From contig VDFB02270651.1 of NCBI GenBank assembly GCA_007258455.2, forward strand, positions 490,800,711 through 490,864,710: a DNA stretch of 64,000 nucleotides, in the 5' to 3' direction. Positions 1 to 11,360 of the stretch are shown here, in pieces. Under the pieces are notes generated by a model. That model did no database searches. It saw nothing but the letters and a program-made list of their open reading frames with translations, and was not told the DNA's origin. Origin of the DNA: Sequoia sempervirens (Eukaryota > Streptophyta > Pinopsida > Cupressales > Cupressaceae). Both the position numbers and the translations under genes were made by a program. How positions within the stretch are numbered: position 1 is the stretch's first letter; every line of letters begins with the position of its first letter.

Positions 1-735
1 CAATTGCTGTCCATGGGATATGGGTATAATTGAAACTCTGCCTAATCAAATTGTCTAATCATGGTTGTATATTGATAAGGAGGAGGATTAGGTAGGTGAT
101 ATTGGTACATAGGGTTGTTCAAAATACCCAGCACCATGATTACCGTGTGTATGGGGTGGTACATATTTTGGGGGAAAACCATATGTGTGAGGAATGTTCT
201 GAGCTTTTTGCAGTTTGAATTCTCTCATCACTTGAATCATTTGGGCTTTTTCCTACTCTTCCCTCTCCTTTCTCTAAGATTCACACTGTGCCCTGACTTC
301 CTCATAACTTAAAGATTCAAAATCTTCTTGATGAACATCCTGATTAGCAGGTCCATTCTCATTACCTTCCATTTTTTGGTCATATTCATATTGAATTATG
401 AGTCATTCAGCCTCAAGTCTAGCCTCAAACTCTGCCTGTTTTCTAGCTTACAATTCAACATGTTTCTGAGTGTTGTAAAAAGGATTTTTCTAATCTTCGG
501 GGATACAAGGCTCTTCTGTTGAACTATCTTTCCATGTGTCAAAACAATTCTCACCATAAGGTATTGATGATTTTTCTTTGTTTGTAAGGCACATGTCCTC
601 ACTTTTCCCCTTACCTTTGTTAGCCTTATCATCTTTATATGTCCACCTACTATTACCAGGAGGAGCTCCAGAATGACCTCCCCTAAATTGAGATCTTCTT
701 CCATTCATATTGCAATGTTTGATCAGAGTCGCCAC
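1..735 (-). pseudogene. Tat gag N-terminal region, partial
   Basis: Minus-strand frames here encode the beginning of the gag-like protein, with the start MATLIKHCNMNGRRSQFRGG at 735. The open frame stops near 490 and the match to the other copy continues in a shifted frame to position 1, so the copy is broken. The part that would hold the gag core lies left of the window. No enzymatic role is visible; gag proteins form the particle. It is called a pseudogene because of the frameshifts, stops and the internal deletion near 117. Confidence 0.6.
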
Positions 736-836
736 TCACTTTCTTGAAAGTGAGAAAAATATTGTTACTTGGTATTCCCAGTGGAGTCTGTATATAGGAC
801 TTCTGACTCTATGATTAAGGCGCATATTCTTTGTTA

Positions 837-854
837 TCCCCAGCAGAGTTTCCA
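837..854 (-). other. Primer binding site of LTR copy 2
   Basis: On the minus strand, three bases after the LTR end (CTAACA), the sequence reads TGGAAACTCTGCTGGGGATA. The right-hand copy reads TGGTGACTCTACTGGGGATA in the same position. The TGG start, the fixed spacing and the match between copies support a tRNA primer site. I do not name the tRNA with confidence. Confidence 0.7.
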
Positions 855-857
855 ATT

Positions 858-1786
858 TGTTAGCTCTTGAAAACACAGGTTTGAACCACAAAAGGTTGCC
901 AAGCATTCACAACGTTTTATGGTAACAGAATAAGGTTTGAAACAATTAAACCTTCTACTCTCTAGGTGCTACTAGACCTAGGTAGGTGTACCTATAACAA
1001 ATGAAGTAGACTTGACTATTGATCTTCTCTTCATGCCATGATTTGTCCATGATGGCAAATTGGAATGGACAAAATAAAACAAATTTGGTATATATTGTAT
1101 ACCAGTATTCAAAACTAAACCCTAATATGCTCAGTTAACAAATGTAAACAAGTATGAATGAAACAAAATGATTGAAACGGTGAGACCAGTGCCTTATATG
1201 GTATATGGAGTCAAATGAAATCTTAAACAACTGACTTCTTTCTGGAGATCATTCAAATTGTTTGGCATATTTTGTTTATAACTAGTATAAACATGCAAGA
1301 TTGTGATTATTAAGTTCTTCTTACTGATCTAAATGAAGTTCCTTGATTACTGTGATTAATCAAAAGGATTTAATCCTTCCTTGAATGAACCTATCAACCA
1401 ATCACACAGAAATGGAAAATACGTATTGATAAAATAGACATAAACATGTTATGCTAATTTAGATAACCAAGCAACATCAATCTTAGAGACAACTTAAATA
1501 ATTCTTTCAATTGGCACAACACAATAATTGACACCAGAATACACCAGCAAATCAGATGATCTTCATTGATATCTCCATGGCTTCAAAACATACATCAAAG
1601 TCTCAGCCCTGTGAAACATGGTGTTCCACCGTATTCTCTATTCTCTATCCTATTCTACTTATATCCGCATATTGTTTTCAAAATGGACATTTATACATTG
1701 AGAATATGAAAGGACGTATCCTTTTGGAAATAGAAAATAAAAATTACAAAACAAAAGATAGAAAATAATTAGGATCTATTTAGGAT
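858..1786 (-). other. Non-coding 3' part of Tat LTR copy 2
   Basis: This AT-rich stretch has no supported gene. It is the last part of the LTR in reading order, after the stop of the LTR reading frame and before the primer site. It is nearly identical to 18168-19078. The small plus-strand frame at 1556-1768 is repeated in the other copy but has no family resemblance, so I treat it as chance. Confidence 0.6.
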
Positions 1787-2953
1787 CTATTTAGGAAAAT
1801 AATCCCGATGTTCATATGTGTCCGCATCACCAACAGCATTCTGAATCATGATTTCCATCTTGACCATTTCCTCATTTTGCTTGCTCACTTCTTCCAATGT
1901 TGTATCTTCTGCAGAAGCTATCTTCATGATTTCATCCAACACTAACTCACATTCATTTTTCCACCTAGTGGCTTCTTTCAATTCACCTTTCTCATCAGAG
2001 AATGTAATCATAGTTTTCTTGGTAGCTGCAATTAACCCCTGTTCATCCCCTTGCAATTCATCATAGAAATTTCGATGGCGATTTATTATATGAATTGCAG
2101 CTTCAAGTGCATAACTGCTAACCTCATCACTTTGAGCCAGCTCATGAAACTTCTCCATGATTCATCCATCCATCCTTGTGTGCTCCTTTAATGCGGCAAG
2201 AGTATGAGAGTATCTTCCCCACAATTTATTCAACCAGAATGTCAAATGATCGTGCCTCTTCTTGACAATTGCAGCAATTGCATCATATTTTCCTTGAGAA
2301 TAAGCACTTGACCCTACCCAGTGGTTTTTTGCCTAAGAGATTTCTCCTTGAGTAATCATTTTGGTTGTCCCCATTGAAACACCAACCAAGTCTTTGAGTC
2401 TATCATTTTCTCTTAGTCATTATTTTCTTTATACACTTCTCTTTCTTTTATTAATAACTGAATTTGTGCTTTATTCAACTTTGCAACATTTACCCCAATA
2501 TCTGTAGTAGCAACAGGATCAACTTCTCCAACTTTTAGAGTAATAACATGGCCAAATTCCTTCTCTGTATCAATTACCACTAATTTCCTATGGGGTGGGT
2601 ACAAATCCCATATCATCAATGATCCCTCATTAGTATTATACTTGGATCCTGCATATACTTTTGTCACCTTTTCCTTGTCAAGCTTGTGTGTAGCATTACT
2701 GCCCTTCAAGAAATTGTCAAAGACCAATGCAGAGTTCAAATCTAGGCCAGGAAAGATCATTACACCAACACTCTCCAACATTTTCCTCCCCACTTCAGGA
2801 GTCATATTTGTCATTTCATCATCCACACATTTTCTCAATTGAGCCAACAATTGTTCCTCATTTCCTGAAGTAACATCATCAACATTCTCCCTTATTTCCT
2901 TCCCCTTCTGCTTGTACAAGAATGCCTTAAACTCTGGGGAATGTATAAACTCA
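1787..2953 (-). pseudogene. LTR-encoded unknown protein, C-terminal part, copy 2
   Basis: This is the C-terminal third of the large reading frame inside the Tat LTR, separated from its N-terminal part (8281-10031) by element B. Open segments are 2413-2953 and 1787-2158. The protein is charged. A Lys/Glu/Asn-rich run (VAKLNKAQIQLLIKEREVYK) and the Glu/Lys-rich tail look like coiled coil. The frame is cut by in-frame stops, several of them TAG where the other copy or context suggests a CAG or TGG codon. I do not recognise the family. Copy 1 (19079-21743) shows the same protein uninterrupted by B. Confidence 0.6.
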
Positions 2954-2958
2954 TCATG
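2954..2958. other. Target duplication, left side of element B
   Basis: TCATG here and TCATC at 8276-8280 flank element B. The empty site in Tat LTR copy 1 (near 20282) reads ACTCATCATCAG, which gives TCATC as the 5-bp duplicated target; the left copy has one later change. Confidence 0.7.
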
Positions 2959-4532
2959 TGATGCAAAGTCAGGAGACCGAACCTTACTCAAATTGGTAAC
3001 CTGCCTTCAAGAGGCATCTAGAAAGATTAAAATGATCATATAAAGTAATTCAACTAGTCTTCCAAGTTCAACAATCATCAGAAGCACAATTTCCCAATTT
3101 CACTCCTAAACCCCAGTTTTAGTGCAAACCTAGTTTAGGCATTTTCACCAATATTTTCCAAAACACCTAACAAACTCAAGGTTGATTAAGATATCCTTTT
3201 GAAATTTATAAAACATACAAGAAAACCAATATCAACTCTTTTGGACAAATTCAAAGATCCAATACTCCTGCCATGGAAAAGGCTAGTGGATTAGCCCACT
3301 TTTACAAAGAAGGTACACTTTAAACTCCACCAAACCTTATGAAACCTTGGGGAAGCAATTAAAATTCCCAAAAACTACTAAATCCACCACTAGTTTCCAA
3401 AAATCACTCTTCTAACATAGCAAAACCAAAAACCCTTGATTCTAGGCCTTCAAAAGGAGGGTTTATTGTAAATCATACCTCCAAACCTTTCTAGACCCTA
3501 CCACCTATTCAAAAACTCATAATTATTCCTACACAAGCTTTAAAATTCTTCACATAGGTTATTTCTTCCAGAAAACTCATAAACAATCATTTAGTTCCTC
3601 ACTTTTACAAGGAAAATCACCCAAATTCAACCTAGGGCAACACCCAAAACCCACAAACACACTTCCTCTGACCTCCACAGCATTTGGAAACCTATGTTAC
3701 AACAAATTGGGTCATTCCACTAAGTTACAATTGCTACAGTAGGTGGAATGCCCTAAAAACTCATTTTATTACTCTCAAAACACCAACTTGCACCAAAACA
3801 GAGCAGTTTCAGGAAAATAGAGATAAATCACTCCAAAATTAATAGTTTTCAATCAAACCTAAAGAATTTGAAAGTAGAATCAGTTCCCTAAAATACCATG
3901 TCAGTCTTCAACCAAGATCTGGAGTTGTACGGACTGTACCAGCCAAGCAAAGTTCAGGAAAATAGGAAAAACATGGAATTTCAGACCACTCGGTAGTAAA
4001 ATGAGGATATCTCACTCGATTCTCAATGAAATAACACCATTCCAATTCCAAAAGAAATATTATTCAATTATCTATCCATCCATTATATTCTTGGAGTGTG
4101 GAAAAATGTGTACAGGTTGTACAATGCACGTGATCAACAATTTCTTAATGGAAAACACAAAAAATAGAAAATTTCTTATTAGAAACTCATTCAAAACTTC
4201 TTCAACAGCCTCCCCTTCGAGATATTACAACAATATATCATGATACAACCTGAAAAATACCTCTTGGGGTGTTCAACTACCATAACCACCCTTTAATTAG
4301 ATTCTAAGATGACAATTTTGCCAATTTTGCTCTTAATCACTATCCCATTACAACTTGATCAACTTGATTTTTGCAAATACCACCTAAATGACCTATTAAG
4401 CCCTCCACTACATGAAAAATAGTATCAAAGACCTTATTTAACATTAATTTACTCAAATTCCCCTAAATTTCTAATGCTTTCCTACAAAGGATGAATTGAT
4501 GAAATTATGTGTACTGGGGTGCTCCTGCACCA
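2959..4532 (-). repeat. Element B 3' LTR
   Basis: A direct repeat of 6702-8275, with the same 1574-bp length. On the plus strand it begins TGATGCAAAGTC and ends CTCCTGCACCA. Only scattered base differences separate the two copies. Just outside the right edge, the 7-mer TGCACCA is repeated in tandem (about 4526-4546). Confidence 0.85.
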
Positions 4533-5194
4533 TGCACCATGCACCCTAGCTTGAAAATTCTTCCAAGTCTCTTGGAAGCCTTCACCTGCAACAAAGTTGA
4601 ATCTCCATCCTCTGATACTCCTTGTAGATACTTCATATTTACCTTTTTCTTTGTATTTTCCATGTATAGCATTCCCTTGTGTAAATTGATTCCTTTGTTT
4701 TGCATTGTCAATCCTAGACATGCACTTACATACCTTAACCAACTACTCCCAACATTCTCAACATGTTCACACAACACCACACCATATGCTTCACCTTTCA
4801 TTTTGACTCTTGGCTTAACCTCCATCATCAAAATCATCAAAAAAAAGAAATAGCAAACAATCCTCTTCATTCTCTGCCTCTTCATTTTCCTCACAACTTT
4901 TCCTAGCTTTCCCATGCTCAAAACAATCTGCACAGTAGCATACACAACCCCTATCCAATCGATATTCTCTATTTTCTGCTCCATCCCAATTGGAGACTTC
5001 CCAAATTCTTTTCCTCTAGCCTTCACTAGGCCATTCACCATCAACTCTTCCTTTCTTGGAAATTCACTTATCCATTTTAGTTGATCTTCTTCATCAGTCA
5101 AAGTGACAGCACCTTTCTCGTTAACTTCACACTCTCCTACAAACTCACTCACTACCCCTTCTTTTACATTATCTTCTTCTTCTTCTTCTTCCAA
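4505..5194 (-). CDS. Element B charged protein of unknown function (downstream frame)
   Basis: An open minus-strand frame of about 229 codons. It has an acidic Glu-run start, then a basic patch (KLGKVVRKMKRQRMKRIV) followed by a short hydrophobic stretch (CYFFFLMILMM) that could be a membrane segment. The frame runs into the first bases of the 3' LTR. It follows the 5213-5782 frame with a stop between, so both may once have been one protein. I do not recognise a family. An envelope-like role cannot be claimed from one hydrophobic stretch. Confidence 0.4.
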   Translation of the reverse strand: MEEEEEEDNVKEGVVSEFVGECEVNEKGAVTLTDEEDQLKWISEFPRKEELMVNGLVKARGKEFGKSPIGMEQKIENIDWIGVVYATVQIVLSMGKLGKVVRKMKRQRMKRIVCYFFFLMILMMEVKPRVKMKGEAYGVVLCEHVENVGSSWLRYVSACLGLTMQNKGINLHKGMLYMENTKKKVNMKYLQGVSEDGDSTLLQVKASKRLGRIFKLGCMVHGAGAPQYT

Positions 5195-5212
5195 TAAGTC
5201 TTCATGAGCATC

Positions 5213-5782
5213 CTAAAAGACATCTTCCTCTTCCTTCATTTTCTCTGCACCTTTAAGCTCCTTGACTTTTAGGCTTTGCATCAGTATCATTATTTTATTG
5301 TCCTCGGTATCCTCTGTCACATAGTCCATTGTGTTCACAATCCATGTCTTCTTATCACTTACATCTGCTGTTAAGGGACACTCTACTGCCCCAATCATGA
5401 TCTTGTTATAATCTTCAAGCCTTTCATGGCTTTCTCCAACCTTCCCACATGTCTTGTCTGCATCTCTTCTTTCTCCTTTAACATTCTCAGCCTTCAAAAC
5501 TTCCCTGTCATCAGATGTTCTGCCCTGCTGAAACTTATCTCCTTTGTTATCAGGTTGTTGTGGCTTCCCATTACCATGTCCATTCAATAGACATTTCTTC
5601 TTACCTTTATAGACCTCACTAGGCCTTCCTTGGCTTTCCATTGATAACTCTCCTACATTCTTATTCTCTTCTCTTTGAGAGATCTCTGCCCCAAGTGCCT
5701 TCTGCTCACAATACTTTGTCTCAGCTTCTTGTACCACTGCAATTTTCATAGGTGTCTGCCCTAGAACACCATTAACCTTCAA
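5213..5782 (-). CDS. Element B Lys/Glu-rich protein of unknown function
   Basis: An open minus-strand frame of about 189 codons between the protease segment and the 4505-5194 frame. It is strongly hydrophilic, rich in Lys, Glu, Asp and Gly, with no clear domain. It is probably a linker region of the same ancestral protein, downstream of protease. The start codon is not certain because the preceding frame ends in stops near 5840. Confidence 0.4.
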   Translation of the reverse strand: MKVNGVLGQTPMKIAVVQEAETKYCEQKALGAEISQREENKNVGELSMESQGRPSEVYKGKKKCLLNGHGNGKPQQPDNKGDKFQQGRTSDDREVLKAENVKGERRDADKTCGKVGESHERLEDYNKIMIGAVECPLTADVSDKKTWIVNTMDYVTEDTEDNKIMILMQSLKVKELKGAEKMKEEEDVF

Positions 5783-5842
5783 TGAACAAACTTATTTATG
5801 TCCTTTATCTTCTACACAACCTTCAAACTTATGTTGCTCTTT

Positions 5843-6575
5843 TCAGGTCATTTCACCCTTGACTCTTTCTTTTCCATCACCCTTCACACACTTTAACTTT
5901 GAATCTTCCTCTTCTCTTATTGTCTCAATAATATTTTTACATGTGGTGGCTGCAACTTTCTCTTTGTCTTTGTCTTCTTCACACTCTCTATCCTTATATT
6001 GTGTCATCAAAGTCTTCTCATCTCTGACCATCACTTCCCTTGTTTCTCTTATGTCTTCAATCTGCACTGTCCTTCCCAATGCTTCTTCATGGTGTTTTTC
6101 TTTCTCCATTGCAACTATGCTATGCCCTATTGTCTCTTCTAGGTTCCCTTGTTCCTTTTGCTCCAACATCTCTCTTTTTCCACACATCCCTATCCTTATT
6201 TGTGTCCCTTCATCCTGCAAACAACTCAAAATATACCTTTGCCCATCCTTTTCAATTTCATACACATTAAGCTTCCCATCATGCATAGCAAATCTATCAT
6301 ATTGCCAAACCCTTCCTAGTATCATATGACAATCCCTTATAGGCATAATATCACATAATAGAACATATTTATAAGGACCAATTTCAAAATCTACTAGTGC
6401 TTTCTCTCTAACCACAACATGCTAACTTTCATTTACCCAATATGCCTTGTAAGGTGATTCATGTTTTAGCCTTGTCAAATGCAATTTTTCAACCATTTCT
6501 TCTGAAACAACATTACTCAAGGAACCTGATTCAATCATTACTTTACAGATCTTACCTCTAAATTTTCATCTAGTC
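5843..6575 (-). pseudogene. Ty3-type retropepsin segment of element B
   Basis: This segment resembles the aspartic protease of Ty3/gypsy elements, which cuts the Gag-Pol precursor. The active-site region at about 6521-6532 reads ESGS where DSGS or DGGS is usual. Downstream, HMILGRVWQYDR and HDGKLNVYEI match the family pattern of a GRPW-like block followed by HDG. A stop separates the active-site part from the open frame 5843-6415, and the rest of that frame is charged. The Asp-to-Glu change and the stops suggest that it is inactive. Confidence 0.65.
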
Positions 6576-6683
6576 TAGAAGGTAGCATGCCTCATTTGTC
6601 CTTCTTTCTCATCTAGGCTTCTGAAGTCCATAGTGTCTTGTATCTTCCAATGCTTCTCCTGCAATCTTCAAGAGATCTACTTC

Positions 6684-6698
6684 CTCACTCTGATACCA
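6684..6698 (-). other. Element B primer binding site (initiator Met tRNA type)
   Basis: Three bases after the 5' LTR, the minus strand reads TGGTATCAGAGTGAG. The first eleven bases match the known plant initiator Met tRNA primer site TGGTATCAGAGC. This fixes the element orientation and the LTR edge. Confidence 0.85.
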
Positions 6699-6701
6699 CT
6701 C

Positions 6702-8275
6702 TGATGCAGAGTCAGGAGACTCAACCTTACTCAAATTGGCAACCTGCCTTCAAGAGGCATCTAGAAAGATTAAAATGATCATATAAAGTAATTCAACAAG
6801 TCTTCCAAGTTCAACAATCATCAGAAGCACAATTTCCCAATTTCACTCCTAAATCCCAGTTTCAGTGCAAACCTAGTTTAGGCATTTTCACCAATATTTT
6901 CCAAAACACCTAACAAACTCAAGGTTGATTAAGATACCCTTTTTCAAGTTATAAAACATACAAGAAAACCAATATCAACTCTTTTATACAAATTCAAAGA
7001 TCCAATACTCCTGCCATGGAAAAGGCTAGTGGATTAGCCCACTTTTACAAAGAAGGTACACTTTAAAATCCACAAAACCTTATGAAACCTTGGGGAAGCA
7101 ATTAAAATGCCAAAAAACTACTAAATCCACCACTAGTTTCTAGAAATCACTCTTCCAACATAGCAAAACCAAAAACCCTTGATTTTAGGCCTTCAAAAGG
7201 AGGGTTTATTGTAAATCATACCTCCAGACCTTTCCAGACCTTGCCACCTATTCAAACACTCATAATTATGCCTAAAAAAGCTTTAAAATTCTTCACATAG
7301 GTTATTTCTTCCAGAAAACTCATAAACCATCATTTAGTTCCTCACTTTCACAAGGAAAATCACCCAAATTCAACCTAGGGCAACACCCAAAACCAACAAA
7401 CACACTTCCTCTGACCTCCACAGCTTTTGGAAACCTATGTTACAACAAAATGGGTCATTCCACTGAGTTACAATTGCTACAGTAAGTGGAATGCCCTAAA
7501 AACTCATTTTATTACTCTCAAAACACCAACTTGCACCAAAACAGAGCAGTTTCAGGAAAACAGAGATAACTCACTCCAAAATTAATAGTTTTCAATAAAA
7601 CCTAAAGAATTTGAAAGTACACTCAGTTCCCTAAAATACCATGTCAGTCTTCAACCAAGATCTTGAGTTGTACGGACTGTACCAGCCAAGGAAAGTTTAG
7701 GAAAATAGGAAAAACATGGAATTTCAGACCACTCGGTAGTAAAATGAGGATATCTCACTCGATTCTCAATGAAATAACACCATTCCAATTCCAAAAGAAA
7801 TATTATTCAATTATATATCCATCCATTATAGGCTCGGAGTGTGGAAAATTTTTTGCAGGTCGTACAATGCATGTGATCAGCAATTTCTTAATGGAAAACG
7901 CAAAAAATAGAAAAATTCTTATTAGAAACTCATTCCAAACTTCTTCAACAGCCTCCCCTTCAAGATATTACAATAATATATCATGATACCACTTAAAAAA
8001 TACCTCTTGGGGCGTTCAACTACCATAACCACCCTTTAATTAGATTCTAAGATGACAATTTTGCCAATTTTGCTCTTAATCACTATCCCATTACAACTTG
8101 ATTAACTTGATTTTTGAAAATACCACCTAACTGACCTATTAATCCCTCCAATACATGAAAAATAGTCTCAAAGACCTTATTTAACATTAATTTACTCAAA
8201 TTCCCTTAAATTTATAATGCTTTCCTACAAAGAATGAATTGATGAAATTATGTGTATTGGGGTGCTCTTACACCA
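6702..8275 (-). repeat. Element B 5' LTR
   Basis: The 1574-bp partner of 2959-4532. In reading direction it starts TGGTGTAAGAGCACCCC and ends GCATCA, next to the primer site. No long open frame of known type is inside; the small plus-strand frame at 7663-7986 has a counterpart at 4001-4243 but no recognisable family. Confidence 0.85.
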
Positions 8276-8280
8276 TCATC
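8276..8280. other. Target duplication, right side of element B
   Basis: TCATC, matching the empty site in Tat LTR copy 1. It pairs with TCATG at 2954-2958. Confidence 0.7.
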
Positions 8281-10031
8281 AGAAACAAATGATCTGTATT
8301 CCATGTGTCTTGTATCAACATCACCACTTTCAATACTTTGTTCTCTAACTGGATAGACATATTGTTGAGTCCTCATCCTAGATACCTTTTCTATTTTACC
8401 CTGTGGCACATTAGCTCTTGGTGTTTCCTCATCTCCAGAAGATAATAGCTCAATATCCTATAGCCCCTAGTTATATCTTTCAACCACCATTTTTGCTTCA
8501 TCTTCATCTAGATTCCTGATCATATCATCAAAAGGATAGGGTACATGTTGATACCCTCCAAAGTTAATCCTTTCCTTGGCTGAATTGATATATCCTTCAG
8601 GGTCAAAATTTTTCCTGATTGGTCCTCTTTTCATGTTATAATGCAACAATCTATCAAGAATTGAATTATATCCCTATTTATCCAATATAGTCAAATCACC
8701 AAAACACAAAGTACTAGGCATAAAAGCCTACTTCCCAAAAGAACTGAAATGCATCACACTATAGTAATCCATCTGTCTGATAATTTCCAAATATGCAACC
8801 CTGTTTGGAACTGTCCTTGGAAAAATTAGAGGAGCATCTTCAAATTCATATACTCTGATTACTGTAGCTCCCTCCAAACAATACCAATCTCCCCAGTTAT
8901 GATCAATTGGCCCATTGAAGTCTTTAGGCTGAAGGAATCTTTTGATGTCATTAGTCAATGAATAGTTAGAAGGATAATGATACAATCTATACAATGTCTT
9001 TACAAAATACTCCTCAAAATGAATGAAACTAGAACCAGCAAACCTGCTCTCCCAAATGGCAGTCCACAACTGAACAAGCAATGCTTCAGCCTCCTTACCA
9101 ATCTGAGAAATTCTCATTTCTGGAGGCCATACCCCTAGCTCTTGTTTGAAATATAGCACTAAATGCATCAACAATGAATAATTTCTGAGATGAACAATAG
9201 AAGCTCCACCCTTTATAGCCATCAATCCTGAATCAAGCTCCTTAGAAATATATGAAGCATAATCAAATGGCTTGGAATTGTGATATTGAATATCTGCTGC
9301 GATGACCATTGGTACCATTGACATGAATTCTGGGGCATCCATCCCTAACACCTAACACACTAAAAAATATGTATATTTCATGTAGGGTTCAAACAAATCT
9401 ACATGATAGGGAGGCCCCTCACTATTTTCTAGAGGTTCTGGCTTGTTACCCTATTTAACCATGTGAATTGGTAACCTCCAACCCTTGTAACTTGTATCCA
9501 TTCTGGAAAATTCCTTCTGCAACTCCTCACAATTGATTTCCTCGTTACAAAACCCTTCCAATTTGAAAACCTCACCAATTGCTTCTTTTGACACATGTAT
9601 CTGTGGTTTTCTAGAAGGATCACATATTGCTTTATGTTTTGGATCATAATGATCAGCAAGCAATTTTACCAATTTAGCATTAACAAATACATTAGGGCAC
9701 ACCAATTTCCCTACATTCAACTTCCATGGATTACAGACTGGCTCAAAATGGTTCCTCCTATGATAGTGGAAATTTAAAAGCTCATACCCTCTTACAGCAG
9801 TCCAAACATCACCTATGAACTTGTATTTATCATCCAGCTTATCAAATTCTACCCTAAGTTGTGCGAACCTTCTAGCTTTAGGCCCTAAACCAAGTAGTTG
9901 ATCAATGAGGTCTTGGTTCAACCTCCTTTCAGTGCCTCCATGCTCTATATCAGTCTTTTGTTTCTTTCCCTTCGACTTACTACCCTCAACAAGTTTTCTA
10001 CCCTTACCTTTTCTAGAACCAGAAGACTCAT
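8281..10031 (-). pseudogene. LTR-encoded unknown protein, N-terminal part, copy 2
   Basis: The N-terminal two thirds of the LTR reading frame; this copy keeps about 290 bp that copy 1 has lost. Open segments are 9451-9921, 8728-9351 and 8467-8649. The start is Ser/Lys/Gly-rich and basic. It is followed by a folded-looking region with WTAVRGYELLNFHYHRRNHF and KLVCPNVFVNAKLVKLLADH, then a region rich in aromatic residues (RFAGSSFIHFEEYFVKTLY). The layout loosely recalls plant transposon-associated N-terminal domains, but I cannot assign it. Stops at about 9450 and 9352 are TAG and fit decayed CAG codons. It lies 1.5 kb inside the LTR on the same strand as gag-pol. Confidence 0.65.
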
Positions 10032-10249
10032 TTTCAAGCTTATAGAATCAAAATGTGAAAAATAGAGAAGCAATTATTTACAGTGTTCTACTTGAGCTCC
10101 TGAGACTAAAAAATGTCCCAGTTCTCTATTCAGCATGCCAATTCACTAGTAATCAATTAGAAATGAGGAATTGATTAAAACATTACTATTTTATCCTATT
10201 GTGCCATTAATGAAGCATGAATGAAGCCTCCTTTGAAACTGGCACTGTG

Positions 10250-11360
10250 GCATCAAATGTCCTATCGATGAGAAAATTGAAAATCTGGGGTGAAATCCCT
10301 TTTCAACGTTTATTTCACTATTCGCCACGACATTCTGTAGTCATACCAACACCTAGAATCAATTTGATGAGTACTGCTTCTATTTTTCATGTCGCTGTAA
10401 CAATTCAAAGTCAGGGAGATGTTATGTAGATATTTTTATGTTTCCCCGAGATACTCCTTCATCCATCTTGAATCATCGAGACACGAGCAAACTCCCACCG
10501 AAAGCCACACATTCAACTTTATTGGAAAGACCGAAAACCTTCAACTTGGCCGAAACAAAACCATATGTCATTCGGCAAGACATCACAAATTTTATGTCGA
10601 CAGAGTGACCCCTACATGTTGTTCAGTGAGACCACAAAATTTTGCTATGACCATATATCGATACCAAATTTCTTACCGAAATCACTTCTCCAAATTACTC
10701 CATTCGACAAGACTCACCCTGAAATATTCTGTCGATATATATTTTAAACCTCGATGAAGCTCATACCAAAAACTTCTTTTCCTGGTGATGCACATCTCTT
10801 ATCGGCATACGTTTTAACTCAGAAAAACTCTATAGCTTCTCACCGAAAGCTTTTGAATACCCTTGAACTTGGTTCGGCCAAAAAATATCCACTTCACTAA
10901 GACCTTCCTCGATCCACATAAGTCTTACCGAAACATTTGATTGCAAGCCAGTTGGAAAGACAAAAATATTTGGTTATAAGTCATGCCGATACCAATCAAT
11001 CTGGCCAAAACAACTCCTTTATGCATTAGTTGGTATGACATATTGTATTCACCATTACATTACACCGATGCCCCAACATATGTTGATATATATTTTTTAT
11101 ATATGCCTGTCAGCAAGAAAAAATAGTTCACTGAGACATTATCCCGAACACCTTTAGCTTGACCGATATACTCCCACATGCACCTGTTGGTGAAACAGAA
11201 TGTATTCGCTATGACTTCACTCTGACAATGATTCCCCTTTGCCGAAATGACTCCTTTTGTCTGAAACAAGAAAATTGTCCTGCCGATAGTCTGCAACAAA
11301 TATATATTAGAGAAAACATTAGGTCGGGGAGACTTTTACTATGTCTTGCCGATTTAGGTC
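10250..11360 (-). repeat. Degenerate array of a short CG-bearing motif, Tat LTR copy 2
   Basis: About 1.1 kb with many variants of TCGGYAAGAC on the plus strand (GTCTTRCCGA in element sense), spaced roughly 20-50 bp. Related words such as ACCGAAA and GCCGATA also recur. The array lies in the first part of the LTR, upstream of the LTR reading frame. It repeats at 22000-23100 and resembles the arrays in the copia LTRs near 49700-50480. Function unknown. Confidence 0.6.

Larger units (their letters stand above)
1..857 (-). mobile_element. Internal fragment (leader and gag start) of a second Tat unit
   Basis: This stretch matches 17170-18167 almost base for base, so it is the leader and first part of gag of another Tat-type unit that continues left of the window. 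It sits directly after LTR copy 2 in minus-strand reading order. Relative to the right copy it lacks roughly 140 bp near position 117, inside gag. The reading frame covering about 490-735 is the same Gly/Asn/Lys-rich protein start as at 17746-18045. I infer an LTR-internal-LTR-internal array rather than a simple element. Confidence 0.8.
2959..8275 (-). mobile_element. Element B: protease-only LTR retrotransposon
   Basis: A complete 5317-bp insertion with two LTRs of 1574 bp each, an initiator-Met-type primer site and a 5-bp target duplication. It lies on the minus strand inside Tat LTR copy 2. The internal region is only 2169 bp. It encodes a Ty3-type protease segment right after the primer site, followed by two long charged reading frames. 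No gag core, RT, RNase H or integrase is visible, so it must have moved with enzymes supplied by another element. The equal LTR lengths and few differences suggest a fairly recent insertion compared with its host. Confidence 0.85.

Noticed and set aside
115..522. Plus-strand reading frames opposite gag.
   Set aside because: They are shadows of the minus-strand gag start, are repeated in the right copy only because the DNA is repeated, and show no family motif.
1556..1768. A small plus-strand gene conserved in both Tat LTRs (also 18866-19078).
   Set aside because: The DNA is equally conserved around it, and the frame has no family match.
4505..5194. An envelope-like membrane protein in element B.
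   Set aside because: Only one short hydrophobic stretch is present, with no signal peptide and no family motif.
5859..6329. Plus-strand Ser/Leu/Phe-rich frame opposite the element B protease.
   Set aside because: It is the antisense of a Lys/Glu-rich coding region, which naturally gives a Ser/Leu/Phe-rich shadow.
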